This document shows positions 14,361-23,712 of a DNA stretch of 64,000 nt, one piece after another (position 1 is the first letter of the stretch; each line of letters starts with the position of its first letter). The notes beneath the pieces were generated by a model, which was not told the DNA's origin, searched no databases, and worked only from the letters and a program-made list of their open reading frames with translations. The position numbers were made by a program, and so were the translations under genes. Location: the NCBI RefSeq assembly GCF_014200725.1, contig NZ_JACHCL010000006.1:124001-188000 (forward strand). The letters are read 5' to 3'. This stretch comes from Janthinobacterium silvisoli. Its GTDB lineage: Bacteria; Pseudomonadota; Gammaproteobacteria; Burkholderiales; Burkholderiaceae_D.

Positions 14361-16741
14361 CACTGGCCTCCTTGCGTGACAGGCATGCAGCGCAAGGGGC
14401 CGATCACCGGCAGGCCGGTCGCCGGGCGCTGGTAGGCAAAGTGTACCGTGCACAGGCTGTCGCCCTCACCGATGCGCAAATCGTTCTCGGCCTGCAAGTC
14501 ATCGACAAAGGTCACGCCGTCAAAACCCACCAGGGTTTTCTTGCCGCTTTGCACATGCAATACAGGCAGCCCGGTTCCCATGAAATGGCCGGTGCTGTCT
14601 TGCACAATGATGGTGGCGGCGCTATAGCGTTCGATGGGGAAAGACGCCAGCACGCCGGACAGCGACCTGGGCACCACATTGATATTGGAGACCGGCACGC
14701 GCGCATCGACATTGAGGTCATCCGTGTTGATGCTGATCTGGTTATTACCGTAAGCATTCAGATTCGGCACCAGCAGATAACCACTGCCGCCCGTCACGCC
14801 AATCTGCCGGTTTTCACTGAGCACAGGCACATCCGCCACGCCGCCGGTGGACACCAGCGCAAAGCCGTTGCCCACCTGCCGCGTCATCGCTACGTGGCCA
14901 TCCATCAGCACCAGTGCGCCAGAGGCGCCCACGGAACTCGCGTTGCCCGCATCACCGCCTTGGACGCGCGCCGTCAGGCGGCCATCGTTGCCCAGGTAAT
15001 CGACCTGGGCCTGCCGATAATTCACGCTGCCCGTCGCTCCCGACTGCACGGCCCACCCCACACCGCCGCCGAAGTCTGCAGCGCGCTGCGCACCGATGCT
15101 GCGGCTGTTCACACCGTTCTGCCGGCTGGTATTCGCGTTGACCGAAGCATTATTGTCAAACGCCATGCTCAGACCAAAATAAAAGCCCCGTTTTTCACGC
15201 TCGCGCAAGTCCTGGAACAGGCTGGCATTGAGGAACAGACCGTGCAACAGCGTAGCCGAATAACCGAGCGTGGCAATCTTCGATGCAGGCTGGCCTTCTG
15301 TCGTATAAGCGATATAGCTGAGACTGACACTTTGTCCCGTCAGCACCGGCAGATTCAGCGAAACGCGGTCGGCCGTACGCACGATGGGACTGCCGTCGCG
15401 CGACGCCAGGTCGCCGAAGCCGGAGGTGGCGCGCGTGGTTTGCGCATCGATGCTGAAGCGGGAACTCAGGTACTGGTAGCCGGCGCTGAGCTGCAGGCCG
15501 CTGCTGCTGCCCGTGCTGGCCGACAGCGAACCATTGAGTACACCCTTCTGCCCCATGCGCCACAAGGCGCCCGCGCCCGCGTGGTACAGGCCCGCCGACA
15601 ATTCCGTATGTCCTTCGACGGTCAGGTCGTCGCTGACGCCATAACGCCCCGTGGCGCTGGCCACCGGCCTGCTTTCATAGCCGAACATACGCTGTCCATA
15701 GTCGCGCCGCAAGACGCCCGCCTCGACCGAATAATCGCTCAATCCCTTGGCCAGCATGCGCGTGTCCACATACAGGGGCAAGGTGGTCGACACGCTGCGC
15801 CCCAGCGCATCATGCGTGATGATAGTGGCTTGGCCAGCGCCGTTGATGCCGGTGACTTGATTGAGCACGAAGGGACCGCTGGGCACGCTGGCCGTATATT
15901 GCTGTATCCCATTGACATACAGGCTCAGGGACGAAGGCACGAGCGCCGTGCCATCGACCGAGGCGACCGGAAAGGTCAATAAGTCAGGGCGCAGCTGAAA
16001 ATTCTTGCGCCATTGAAAGCCACCGATGCGCACCGAGCGGCTCCAGGCCAGCGACGACGAAATCAGGTCGCCCAGCTGCCACATTTCCAGGGTGTCGGGA
16101 TTGGCGTGATTCCAGAAAGTGTCAAAGCGCATGTATTTTGACGCGCTGCTGCCCAGATTGATCGTCCCGGTATTGCTGAACACGCCGCTGTCATTGAAAT
16201 AGCGCAAGTCGTTGAAAATGGCCGTGCGGCGGGTCTGGCCCAGTTCGGAATACAGTTCGTAATTGAGCACGGCGCCGGGCGTGACCTGGGATGGCGGGAT
16301 CCGCCCCGTATTGCGTGCATTGACCAGATTAGGGGCCCGCACCGCATCGCTGACGGTCAGGGACAGGCTCTGGCGAGCGGCATCATACTCATAGCTGAGA
16401 CCGGGAATCGCGTCGAGCTCCACCTCGGCCTGGCCCGGTGCGCCAAGGCGCGCGGCATCCAGTCCCAGCTGACGCAAATCGTCCACATTGCCGCGCAAGC
16501 GCTTACCCACTTGGGTAAAGCGCAAGATCAGCCCGGTTGACTCAGCATTCACACTCACCTCCAGATACAATTCATTCGATACAGCCGGATTACCCGGCAG
16601 GCTGGCCGGGCCGGGGTCAGCTCCCGATACCGCCCCAGAAACGATTCCTGATGCCGCCGCCGCGTCATCGGCCCTGGCCACTGGCGCCCCCATGAGCAGC
16701 AGCGCAGTCCAGCAGGCCCGCCATGTCAGTGACCGTTTCAT
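14360..16741 (-). CDS. Outer-membrane usher, CsuD/FimD type
   Basis: 793 residues: signal peptide (MKRSLTWRACWTALLLMGAPVARA), an N-terminal periplasmic domain (NELYLEVSVNAESTGLILRFTQVGKRLRGNVDDLRQLG), a 24-strand barrel region with plug (DGTALVPSSLSLYVNGIQQYTASVPSGPFVLN) and a C-terminal domain ending GPLRCMPVTQGGQ. It is the secretion pore and assembly platform for the pilus. It lies 63 bp after the chaperone gene and is coupled to the tip-subunit gene by TGATG. Confidence 0.92.
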   Translation of the reverse strand: MKRSLTWRACWTALLLMGAPVARADDAAAASGIVSGAVSGADPGPASLPGNPAVSNELYLEVSVNAESTGLILRFTQVGKRLRGNVDDLRQLGLDAARLGAPGQAEVELDAIPGLSYEYDAARQSLSLTVSDAVRAPNLVNARNTGRIPPSQVTPGAVLNYELYSELGQTRRTAIFNDLRYFNDSGVFSNTGTINLGSSASKYMRFDTFWNHANPDTLEMWQLGDLISSSLAWSRSVRIGGFQWRKNFQLRPDLLTFPVASVDGTALVPSSLSLYVNGIQQYTASVPSGPFVLNQVTGINGAGQATIITHDALGRSVSTTLPLYVDTRMLAKGLSDYSVEAGVLRRDYGQRMFGYESRPVASATGRYGVSDDLTVEGHTELSAGLYHAGAGALWRMGQKGVLNGSLSASTGSSSGLQLSAGYQYLSSRFSIDAQTTRATSGFGDLASRDGSPIVRTADRVSLNLPVLTGQSVSLSYIAYTTEGQPASKIATLGYSATLLHGLFLNASLFQDLREREKRGFYFGLSMAFDNNASVNANTSRQNGVNSRSIGAQRAADFGGGVGWAVQSGATGSVNYRQAQVDYLGNDGRLTARVQGGDAGNASSVGASGALVLMDGHVAMTRQVGNGFALVSTGGVADVPVLSENRQIGVTGGSGYLLVPNLNAYGNNQISINTDDLNVDARVPVSNINVVPRSLSGVLASFPIERYSAATIIVQDSTGHFMGTGLPVLHVQSGKKTLVGFDGVTFVDDLQAENDLRIGEGDSLCTVHFAYQRPATGLPVIGPLRCMPVTQGGQ

Positions 16742-16804
16742 GGTTTAACCAGGTAAAGCCTATGGTGATGGCGCACAAGAAAACCGCAGGCCATGACCGC
16801 AATG

Positions 16805-17548
16805 TTATAGAGTCGAATTCTTGGCAATGATCGCCTTTGCATTCACGTTGACCGTAATGGCCAGCACGCCATCGAGCGCGGCGTCATTGTCCACAGGCAA
16901 GCGCCACTCGCGCATGCGTCCCGCCAGCACATAGCCAAACAAGCCCTTGCTGATCAGATAGTCCGTACCGGCCGCATTCTTGAACGTCATGGCGCCTATC
17001 TGCGCATGGAAATTGCCGCTATTTTTAATTCGCAACATCCATTCGCCGTCCTTGCGAAATACTTGCCACTCCAATACCTCCTTGCCTGCGCCGGCAGCCG
17101 GCAGCACGAACACGGGTACCGAATAACGCAAGCGGATATCGACGCCACTGCGCTCAGGATCGACTTCGCGCGCCACCTCGTCGATCAGCACGCGGAAGGT
17201 ACGTTCCTGGGCCAGCGGACCGGACGCCTGGCGCACCAGGCGGATGATCTGGCGGCCATTGGGGGCGACCTCAACGATAGGCGGGCTGGCGATCAGTTCC
17301 TGCGTGGGCGACAGCGCTTCTTCACCATTCGCCTGGTCCCAGGAAAACACGCGTACCTGGCCATACAGGGGCTTGTCACCCATATTTTGCAAGGTAATAC
17401 CAGCCGAATTCTGCTCGGCCCGCATTGTGATGGTGACGGGAGAAATCTGCAGATTGGCTGCTGTCGCCGGCATGGCGCCGAGCATGTTGAGCATCGGCGC
17501 CAGAGCCAGGAGTAGCCAAAAGTTATTCAATGAGCGGCGTACCGTCAT
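16805..17548 (-). CDS. Periplasmic pilus chaperone, CsuC type
   Basis: 247 residues with signal peptide (cut near ATAANLQ) and two Ig-like domains. Chaperone marks: LQISPVTITMRAEQNSAGITLQNMGDKPLYGQVRVFSWDQ, RQIIRLVRQASGPLAQERTFRVLIDEV, and C-terminal GREWRLPVD-like region. It donates a beta strand to fold the SCPU subunits and brings them to the usher. The ATG of MTVRRSL is preferred because an AGGCAGGG site sits at the right distance; a GTG two codons earlier is within it. The major subunit gene ends 11 bp upstream. Confidence 0.88.
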   Translation of the reverse strand: MTVRRSLNNFWLLLALAPMLNMLGAMPATAANLQISPVTITMRAEQNSAGITLQNMGDKPLYGQVRVFSWDQANGEEALSPTQELIASPPIVEVAPNGRQIIRLVRQASGPLAQERTFRVLIDEVAREVDPERSGVDIRLRYSVPVFVLPAAGAGKEVLEWQVFRKDGEWMLRIKNSGNFHAQIGAMTFKNAAGTDYLISKGLFGYVLAGRMREWRLPVDNDAALDGVLAITVNVNAKAIIAKNSTL

Positions 17549-17559
17549 ATGCACCCTGC

Positions 17560-18087
17560 CTAGAAATACACGGTTGCGGTAATGGTCGATTTATAGGCGT
17601 CGGGAGCCGGTGTCGCCTGCGCAGGCACTTGTCCATACACGGTCAGCGGCTGCAGCGACCCTGAACCAATGCCACCCAGGGTATTGGTCCCCTGCGTATT
17701 GCCCCACAGGGTAGCGCCGGAAGTCTGGAACAGGTTGAACGCCACCGTGCCCGTATTCACACCGGTACCGCTCATGAAGCGCGCGGTGCCAGACGAGCCG
17801 GTACCCGTGCCTGCGTTCAGGCCCACGTTATAGGGCGTGGTATTGGTGCAGGTCACGTTGACGGTGGTATTGACGTTCACGGCAGTACTCAGTACGCCCT
17901 GAACTGAACCGAAGTTCAAAGGAGTCGCTGCGATGATGCAGTTGGCCACGATGGTCAGCGTGACATCGAAATTGGCGGTGGCGCTGCCGTTCAGATAAGT
18001 GGCGGCGTTGACAGGAATGGCCAGCGAAGTAGCGCCGAGGCAAAGACCGGCGGCGATGGCAAGGCGGGAAAATTGAGCGCGTAACAT
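17560..18087 (-). CDS. Major pilus subunit, SCPU (spore coat U) domain, CsuA/B-like
   Basis: 175 residues: signal peptide (MLRAQFSRLAIAAGLCLGATSLAIPVNA), then one SCPU domain (ANFDVTLTIVANCIIAATPLNFGSVQGVLSTAVNVNTTVNVTCTNTTPYNVGLNAGTG...) ending STITATVYF, with a pair of cysteines for the domain disulfide. It is the first gene of the operon, as the major rod subunit is in csu operons. The minor subunit genes csuA and csuB of the Acinetobacter operon have no equivalent here. Confidence 0.88.
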   Translation of the reverse strand: MLRAQFSRLAIAAGLCLGATSLAIPVNAATYLNGSATANFDVTLTIVANCIIAATPLNFGSVQGVLSTAVNVNTTVNVTCTNTTPYNVGLNAGTGTGSSGTARFMSGTGVNTGTVAFNLFQTSGATLWGNTQGTNTLGGIGSGSLQPLTVYGQVPAQATPAPDAYKSTITATVYF

Positions 18088-18444
18088 AAAACCTCCTGAT
18101 GATGAAACATCATGAAATGGCCCTTGTTATCAAGGGCGCTGAGGATAGTCACGGTATTGCCGGCGTTTTCTAGGGCACGCAAACCAAGACAGCATTACTA
18201 CTTTTAAGATGGCAGACGAGTTGGGTAGCCAGCATGTTTACATCGAAGGCAAGGCAGATTTTTTTGCAATCGACATTGCTCTAAATCAATGTATGGCCCG
18301 ATTATTAGCTATCTAAAAAAAAGTCGCTTCTGCTGGCGGTGAAACGACTTTTGAAATACGCGAAAACCAGAAAAAAAAATAAAAGCAGGGCATAATAAAC
18401 CACAGCTTGCCTTTTGATTAAGCCAACCATGCCATGCCAGGGCC
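18088..18444. other. Intergenic region between pilus operon and response regulator gene
   Basis: A 357-bp AT-rich divergent gap. It must hold the promoters of the pilus operon (minus strand) and of the response regulator gene (plus strand). The only structured element I see is the hairpin with T-run at 18315-18352. I cannot assign exact promoter boxes. Confidence 0.5.
18315..18352 (-). terminator. Terminator-like hairpin in the divergent region
   Basis: Arms AAAAGTCG and CGACTTTT, extended by TTC/GAA after one mismatch, with eight T following on the minus strand. No minus-strand gene lies directly upstream of it, so it would act on a leader transcript towards the pilus operon or on readthrough. 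Confidence 0.55.
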
Positions 18445-19236
18445 ATGCCATTAACCAGCGAAACTGTCAAAAAGAACATCTTGATCGTGGACGATTCCGC
18501 GTTTGAGCAGCGCATGCTGACCGAGCTTTTAAGCGAGCAGCCCTACCGTTTCAGCGTTGCCTTCAATGGCTACCAGGGCTACCAGCTAGCGCTGGCCACG
18601 CATCCCGACCTGATACTGCTCGATGTGCGCATGCCTGAAATGGATGGCTATACGGCTTGCCGTTTGCTCAAGGCCAACCCCGAGACGGAACCGATACCGG
18701 TGATTTTTCTCAGTGGCGCCGATGCCGCCAAAGAACGTGTAATGGGACTGCAGGTGGGCGCGGTCGACTATATCGCCAAGCCATTCACGCCGGAAGAACT
18801 GGCCGCGCGCATCCATATTCACCTGGGATTGATGCGCAGAAACAACACCGTGCCTGCTTCAGGGATGGAGCCGTCCGACAGGCAGCAGCATCCAGACCTG
18901 GTGTTCGTCAACGCCGTCAAACAGCTGATCCTCGACAATCTGGGCGACTTGCCCAACCTGTCGGAGATTGCCCGCAGCGTGGGCACTTACCGCGAAAAGC
19001 TGACCTTGATGTTCCGCGAACAGACGGGCATGACGGTGTTTGCCTTTATCCGGGAAGCGCGCATCGCCCGCGGCGTGGACCTGCTGCAGCAGACCGATAT
19101 CGATGTACAGGATATCGCCCTGCTGATCGGTTTTCACAATGCGGGTAATTTCGCCACCGCCTTCCGCGAACGCATGGGCATGACGCCCAGCGCCTACCGG
19201 CAGCGTCTGCAGGAGCAGGCGTCGGCGCCGCACTGA
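18445..19236 (+). CDS. Response regulator with AraC-type DNA-binding domain
   Basis: 263 residues. A receiver domain at about 10-130 (NILIVDDSAFEQRML; phospho-acceptor Asp in DLILLDVRMPEMDGY; conserved Lys in YIAKPF), then an AraC/XylS double HTH at about 155-260 (LPNLSEIARSVGTYREKLTLMFREQTGMTVFAFIREARI...DIALLIGFHNAGNFATAFRERMGMTPSAYRQ). It is divergent from the pilus operon, which makes it the likely regulator. No histidine kinase gene is adjacent. An AGGG precedes the ATG by 2-3 bases only, so the ribosome site is weak. Confidence 0.9.
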   Translation: MPLTSETVKKNILIVDDSAFEQRMLTELLSEQPYRFSVAFNGYQGYQLALATHPDLILLDVRMPEMDGYTACRLLKANPETEPIPVIFLSGADAAKERVMGLQVGAVDYIAKPFTPEELAARIHIHLGLMRRNNTVPASGMEPSDRQQHPDLVFVNAVKQLILDNLGDLPNLSEIARSVGTYREKLTLMFREQTGMTVFAFIREARIARGVDLLQQTDIDVQDIALLIGFHNAGNFATAFRERMGMTPSAYRQRLQEQASAPH

Positions 19237-19250
19237 CGCCTGGCTCCCCT

Positions 19251-21809
19251 TTAGAACTTGTAGTTCAGCTTCAAGGAAGCAAAACGTCCGCGCGGGTCGG
19301 CCTGTGTGTAGTCAAAGCCGGTGGCCGAGTAATCCCATGGCGCGCGCTTGTCGGCCAGGTTTTGCACGATCAAGCTGACGCTCGCCGCTGGCGTCACCTG
19401 CCAGCTGGTGCTGATGTCAAACGTGCTGAAGGCAGCCACGGATTCGTCGAGGTGCGTGCTTTGCGCATAGCTGCCCACATAGGTCCAGGTCAGCGTCGAC
19501 GACCACTTGCCCTGCTCCCAGGTGGCCGACGACACGCCGCGCCATTTCGGTATCGAACCAAAGTAATTGGTACCGGCGCCATCGGTCAGCGGTGCGCCGT
19601 CAGACAGCGGTTCGGCAAAGCGCAGCACGCGGCTCAACTGGCCCGCCAGGGTCAGCTTGCCCCAGTCGGCGCTGGTGAAACGCTGGCGCAGGTCCAGGTC
19701 GATACCGGACACTTCACGCTGGCCCTGATTGCGGTACTGGCGGTACAAGGTGGTGATACGGCCAGCGGCGTCGCGCGTGATGTTTTGCGGTCTGATCGCT
19801 TCATTGTCCAGCGTGGTGACCGAGCTTTCCGTGCCGATCACGCCATCTTGCTTGATACGGTAGTAATCGATACCGATGCTGGAACTGGCAGTCGGCGAAA
19901 TGACCAGACCAAGGTTCAGGTTTTTCGAGCGCTCAGGACGCAATTCCGGATTGGCGGCCGTGATGACCGTCACGCCGCGCGCCTGGGTCGGCGTCAGCGG
20001 ATCCTTGGCATCGATCACGTTGCCATAGCTGACCGCCGTACTGTTGGTGATTTCCGGCAGCGATGGGGCGCGGAAGGCGCGCGACACGGTACCGCGCAGC
20101 AGCAGCCATGACGCCGCCTGATAGCGGGCGCTGGCTTTCGGAGAAAACGCATTGCCAAAATCGCTGTAATGGTCGGCGCGGCTGGCCAGGTTCAGAGACA
20201 GATCTTTCACCACCGGCACATTGAATTCGGCGAACAGGGCCGATACATCGCGCGAACCGTCGATAATGTTGATCGCCGGGCGCAGCTCGGTGCCCGACAG
20301 CACGGCGGTCGAGGTTTGCGAATCCATTTTTTCGCGGCGCCACTGGGCGCCGGCGGCAAAGCCCAGCGGGCCGGCCGGCAATTGCCACAGCTCGCGCGAA
20401 GCGGAGAAGTCCAGCGTATCGAGCGTCGAGACGGCCGGGCGCAGGGTCGACAGGCGCAAGCTGTTGCGCACTGCATCGCTGTTTTGCGCAGTGTCGAAGA
20501 AGTTGTAGCTGCCATTGGCCAGCACCGTCTGGAAGGCATAGCGGTTGACGAAGTTCTGCACGGTTTCTTCCAGCTTGCTGCTGGAGTGGCCTACCGACGC
20601 ATCCCAGTCCCAGCCTGCCTTCGTCCCCTTCAAACCGGCCAGGGTGCGGTAAAACGTGACCTTGTCCTGCTTCATGCGCGGGCCCAGGTCAAATAAAGTC
20701 GACGTGAATGGCAGCGGGGTGGCGCCCGTGTTGTAGGGATTACCGACTGGCAGCGCGACGTTGATCGTGTCGAGCGACTGGGTGCCATTGTTCCAGGCGC
20801 GCGTGGCGTTGTTGACGGTTAGTGGCGCGCTGAAAGTCTGGTCGGCACGCGAATAGCTGTACAGCAGGTCGACATACGCTTCCGTGTCTTCGTTCACCTT
20901 GATGGTGGCGCGTGCCGACGAATGGATGCGCTGGATGCCAGGTATCAGGGTTTTGTAGGGGGCAGGATTGTAGGCCAGCACCTTGCCTGTCTTGTTTGGC
21001 GAGATATCGCCGTAATTCACCCATTGCAGCGGACCGTTGGCAGTACCCAGCGTCTGGGTAGGATCGATGCCCGCATAATTTGTGGGTACCCAGGCCAGGG
21101 CGCCGCGCTGCTGGTTGCGGTAATCGGAATCGCGCATCCATGCCACATCGCTTTGCTGCAGCTTGTCGCGCTGCTGCGCGTCGACCGAAAAGACCACGCT
21201 GTAGCCATCGTCCTGCAGCTTGCCAAAACCCGTTTGCAGCGCCGCGCTCTTTTCATGCTGGCCCGTGCCTTCGGTCGAACCGCCCCATTGCGCCGTCAAT
21301 TCAGTGCCCGTGAATTCCTGGTACAGAATGATGTTGACCACGCCGGCCACGGCGTCGGAACCGTAGATGGACGAAGCGCCATCCTTGAGCACCTCGATGC
21401 GCTGCACCGCCGCCATCGGAAGGCTATTCAGGTCGACAAAGGTTTCTTGCAGGTTTTGCGCAGTGGCATAGCTGGCCACGCGCTTGCCGTTGACCAGGAT
21501 CAGGGTATTTTTCTGGCCGATGCCGCGCAAGGACAGGCCGGCCGTGCCAGCCGAAAAACTGCCGGTAAATTGTTCGTTGTAGCTGTTGCCGCTGTTGGCT
21601 GAAATGGAGCGCAGCACATCGGCGATACTGGTCTTGCCGCTGGCCTTCATCTCTTTGGCGGTGATGACCTGGACGGCGCTGGCGCCCTCCTTTTCGCTGA
21701 CGCGGATATTCGATCCGGTGACGTTGACGCGGGCCATTTCCTCCTGGGCGTGAGCGAGGACGGGAAAGGCGGCGGCTATGGCAAGACTGATGGCGAGTGG
21801 TTTAAACAT
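19251..21809 (-). CDS. TonB-dependent outer-membrane receptor
   Basis: 852 residues: signal peptide (MFKPLAISLAIAAAFPVLAHA), a short N-terminal TonB-box region (EEMARVNVTGSNI), a plug domain at about 40-160 (ADVLRSISANSG...LRGIGQKNTLILVNGKRVASYA...VLKDGASSIYGSDAVAGVVNIIL), then a 22-strand barrel ending in the C-terminal aromatic signature SLKLNYKF. It imports a scarce ligand with proton-motive energy through TonB. The pnuC-type vitamin transporter gene lies upstream on the same strand, so the ligand may be a nicotinamide-type or thiamine-type compound (inference). GAGGA precedes the ATG. Confidence 0.9.
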   Translation of the reverse strand: MFKPLAISLAIAAAFPVLAHAQEEMARVNVTGSNIRVSEKEGASAVQVITAKEMKASGKTSIADVLRSISANSGNSYNEQFTGSFSAGTAGLSLRGIGQKNTLILVNGKRVASYATAQNLQETFVDLNSLPMAAVQRIEVLKDGASSIYGSDAVAGVVNIILYQEFTGTELTAQWGGSTEGTGQHEKSAALQTGFGKLQDDGYSVVFSVDAQQRDKLQQSDVAWMRDSDYRNQQRGALAWVPTNYAGIDPTQTLGTANGPLQWVNYGDISPNKTGKVLAYNPAPYKTLIPGIQRIHSSARATIKVNEDTEAYVDLLYSYSRADQTFSAPLTVNNATRAWNNGTQSLDTINVALPVGNPYNTGATPLPFTSTLFDLGPRMKQDKVTFYRTLAGLKGTKAGWDWDASVGHSSSKLEETVQNFVNRYAFQTVLANGSYNFFDTAQNSDAVRNSLRLSTLRPAVSTLDTLDFSASRELWQLPAGPLGFAAGAQWRREKMDSQTSTAVLSGTELRPAINIIDGSRDVSALFAEFNVPVVKDLSLNLASRADHYSDFGNAFSPKASARYQAASWLLLRGTVSRAFRAPSLPEITNSTAVSYGNVIDAKDPLTPTQARGVTVITAANPELRPERSKNLNLGLVISPTASSSIGIDYYRIKQDGVIGTESSVTTLDNEAIRPQNITRDAAGRITTLYRQYRNQGQREVSGIDLDLRQRFTSADWGKLTLAGQLSRVLRFAEPLSDGAPLTDGAGTNYFGSIPKWRGVSSATWEQGKWSSTLTWTYVGSYAQSTHLDESVAAFSTFDISTSWQVTPAASVSLIVQNLADKRAPWDYSATGFDYTQADPRGRFASLKLNYKF

Positions 21810-22143
21810 GGTTTCCTCTTGATGGGATTGCAGCCTTTTACATTCGAAAGGCCGAGCAGCAGCACGCTGACCGGGGCGGTCAACGGATACAGGCAGCGTG
21901 GGGAGTTACTGAATTACTGAATTACGAATGATCTGGACGCGCCTGCATCGGCATGCACATACACATGCAAGACATGTTTATGTGCAGCCGAGTGGCGGAA
22001 AAAATGGCAGAATTCGTAAAATACAACATAAAAAACACCGGTGAGCGGAGAAATTCCACTATATCGCGGTGTTAACATGATGTGAACGAATTAAAAATTG
22101 GTTACATATATGATTTGAATCTAAGGCTAACCTCGACGGCGCT
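21810..22143. other. Intergenic region between pnuC and the TonB-dependent receptor gene
   Basis: 334 bp, AT-richer than its surroundings. It holds a terminator-like hairpin at its pnuC-proximal side and must hold the receptor promoter. A short direct repeat (ACTGAATT twice near 21908) is visible. I see no riboswitch that I can name. Confidence 0.45.
22029..22073 (-). terminator. Possible terminator after pnuC
   Basis: On the minus strand AACACCG and CGGTGTT arms enclose a 26-base loop and are followed by several T. The loop is long, so the call is tentative. If real, it makes the receptor gene a separate transcription unit. Confidence 0.45.
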
Positions 22144-22746
22144 TCAAGCCTCAGCGCTTGTTCCCGATAACACCTCAGGCGCCTGCGCCATACGGCGGGC
22201 CTGGATGCGCCACCAGTACCACGACACCAGCGCATTGATCCAGTACGCCGCATACAGCACGGCCGTCAGGGTCAGGCCACGGCTGTAGTACAGCGGCACG
22301 GCCACGGTATTGACCATCAGCCAGAAGGCCCAGGTTTCCAGGCGCCGGCTCATCAGCAAGAATTGCGCGATGACGCTGAACACCAGCACGGCCGAATCGA
22401 TGAAAGGCGCATACGCATTCGTGAAACGGTGCAGCAGCAAACCATAGATGACGACGGCGGCCACGCCGGCCGGCACGATCCAGGCCAGGCTGGACCATCC
22501 CGCCCGGCTGATCGGCAAAGGTTCGCCGCCAGCGCCGCGCCGCCATTGCAGCCAGCCGATGATGCAGGTAACGATGAAGAACAATTGCAGCAGCACGTCG
22601 GCGTACAGGTTGACTTGATAGAACAGCACGGCAAACAGCACGCAGCCGACGATGCCGATCCACCAGGAATGAATGTTATTGCGGCCAGCCAGGATGATGG
22701 AAGCGGTCATCAGCACGTTGGCGGCGATCTCGAGCGGGGGAGTCAA
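22144..22746 (-). CDS. pnuC: PnuC-family vitamin/nucleoside transporter
   Basis: 200 residues with about seven membrane segments, the normal PnuC size. Family blocks: PPLEIAANVLMTASIILAGRNNIHSWWIGIVGCVLFAVLFYQVNLYADVLLQLFFI, and YWINALVSWYWW near the end. PnuC proteins take up nicotinamide riboside by facilitated diffusion; relatives carry thiamine or riboflavin, and I cannot separate these by eye. The start is a TTG: a good GGAAG site lies seven bases before it, and the first ATG would remove 12 residues of the first helix. Neighbouring TonB-dependent receptor suggests an outer-membrane partner. Confidence 0.85.
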   Translation of the reverse strand: MTPPLEIAANVLMTASIILAGRNNIHSWWIGIVGCVLFAVLFYQVNLYADVLLQLFFIVTCIIGWLQWRRGAGGEPLPISRAGWSSLAWIVPAGVAAVVIYGLLLHRFTNAYAPFIDSAVLVFSVIAQFLLMSRRLETWAFWLMVNTVAVPLYYSRGLTLTAVLYAAYWINALVSWYWWRIQARRMAQAPEVLSGTSAEA

Positions 22747-22808
22747 GCGGTCTTCCTTTGCGGTGGGGGTGCCGCAACTATAGCCGATTTGAGGCGCTGG
22801 CGAGCGGC

Positions 22809-22840
22809 TGCCGCAGCGCGCTGGAACACACGCTGCGGCA
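22809..22840. other. Perfect 10-bp hairpin between pirin and pnuC genes
   Basis: TGCCGCAGCG and CGCTGCGGCA flank a 12-base loop just past the pirin stop. No T-run follows on the minus strand, so intrinsic termination is uncertain; it could also protect the upstream mRNA end. Confidence 0.4.
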
Positions 22841-22845
22841 AAACA

Positions 22846-23712
22846 TCATGGTGCGATGGCGGCGAAACGGCCTTGCCGGAAATCGTCAAACGCCTGCACG
22901 ATCTGCTGCTCGGTGTTCATCACGAACGGGCCATGGCCGACGATGGGTTCGTCGAGCGGCTGACCACTGAGCAGCAACAGCACGGCATCGTTATTGGCCT
23001 CGATGCGGATGCCATCGCCATCGCGGCCCAGCAGCGCCATCTGCGCTTCGCGCACCACGCTCTCGCCATTGACCAGAACAGTGCCGTGCAGGACGATCAG
23101 CGCGCCACCCCAGCCTGGCGTGAGCGGCAAGTGCGTCACCGAGCCCTGCGCCAGACGCATGTCCCATACCTGCATCGGCGAAAAGGTGCTGGCTGGCCCC
23201 TGCTGACCAGCGAATTCACCGGCGATCACGCGCAGCGAACCGGCGCCGTCCGGCAGCGCCAGCGTCGGTATCGTGGCGCTGGTGATGGCCTGATAGCCGG
23301 GCGCCGTCAGCTTGTCCTTGGCCGGCAGGTTCACCCACAGCTGCACCATTTCCAGGGTGCCACCCGATTGCGTAAAGGCGGGCGAATGAAACTCTTCATG
23401 CAGGATACCGGCGCCGGCCGTCATCCATTGCACGTCGCCGGGACCGATCACGCCGCCCTGCCCCGTCGAATCGCGGTGCGCCACCTCGCCCTGATACACG
23501 ATGGTGACCGTTTCAAAACCACGGTGCGGATGCGAGCCCACGCCCGGTGGACGCGTGCCAGGCGCAAATAGCGCGGGGCCGGCATAGTCGAGCAGCAAAA
23601 AGGGGCTCAGCTGCTTGCCGTGGCCCTGATACGAAAACATCGAGCGCACGGGAAAACCATCGCCGACCCAGTGCTGACGCGGTGCGCTGTAAATTCCTGT
23701 AACGGTGTTCAT
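22846..23712 (-). CDS. Pirin family protein
   Basis: 288 residues forming two cupin domains. Metal-ligand motif SHPHRGFETVTIVYQGEVAHRDSTG and GDVQWMTAGAGILHEEFH are typical of pirins. Some bacterial pirins act as quercetinase, others regulate enzymes; the exact role here is unknown. The ATG of MNTVTG is chosen because GAGGAG lies six bases upstream; the longer frame has no support. A LysR gene is divergent 119 bp away, a common pairing for pirins. Confidence 0.9.
   Translation of the reverse strand: MNTVTGIYSAPRQHWVGDGFPVRSMFSYQGHGKQLSPFLLLDYAGPALFAPGTRPPGVGSHPHRGFETVTIVYQGEVAHRDSTGQGGVIGPGDVQWMTAGAGILHEEFHSPAFTQSGGTLEMVQLWVNLPAKDKLTAPGYQAITSATIPTLALPDGAGSLRVIAGEFAGQQGPASTFSPMQVWDMRLAQGSVTHLPLTPGWGGALIVLHGTVLVNGESVVREAQMALLGRDGDGIRIEANNDAVLLLLSGQPLDEPIVGHGPFVMNTEQQIVQAFDDFRQGRFAAIAP

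Noticed and set aside
22747..22845. Riboswitch upstream of pnuC
   Set aside because: The gap is only 99 bp and holds a plain hairpin; I see no TPP or NAD+ aptamer core.
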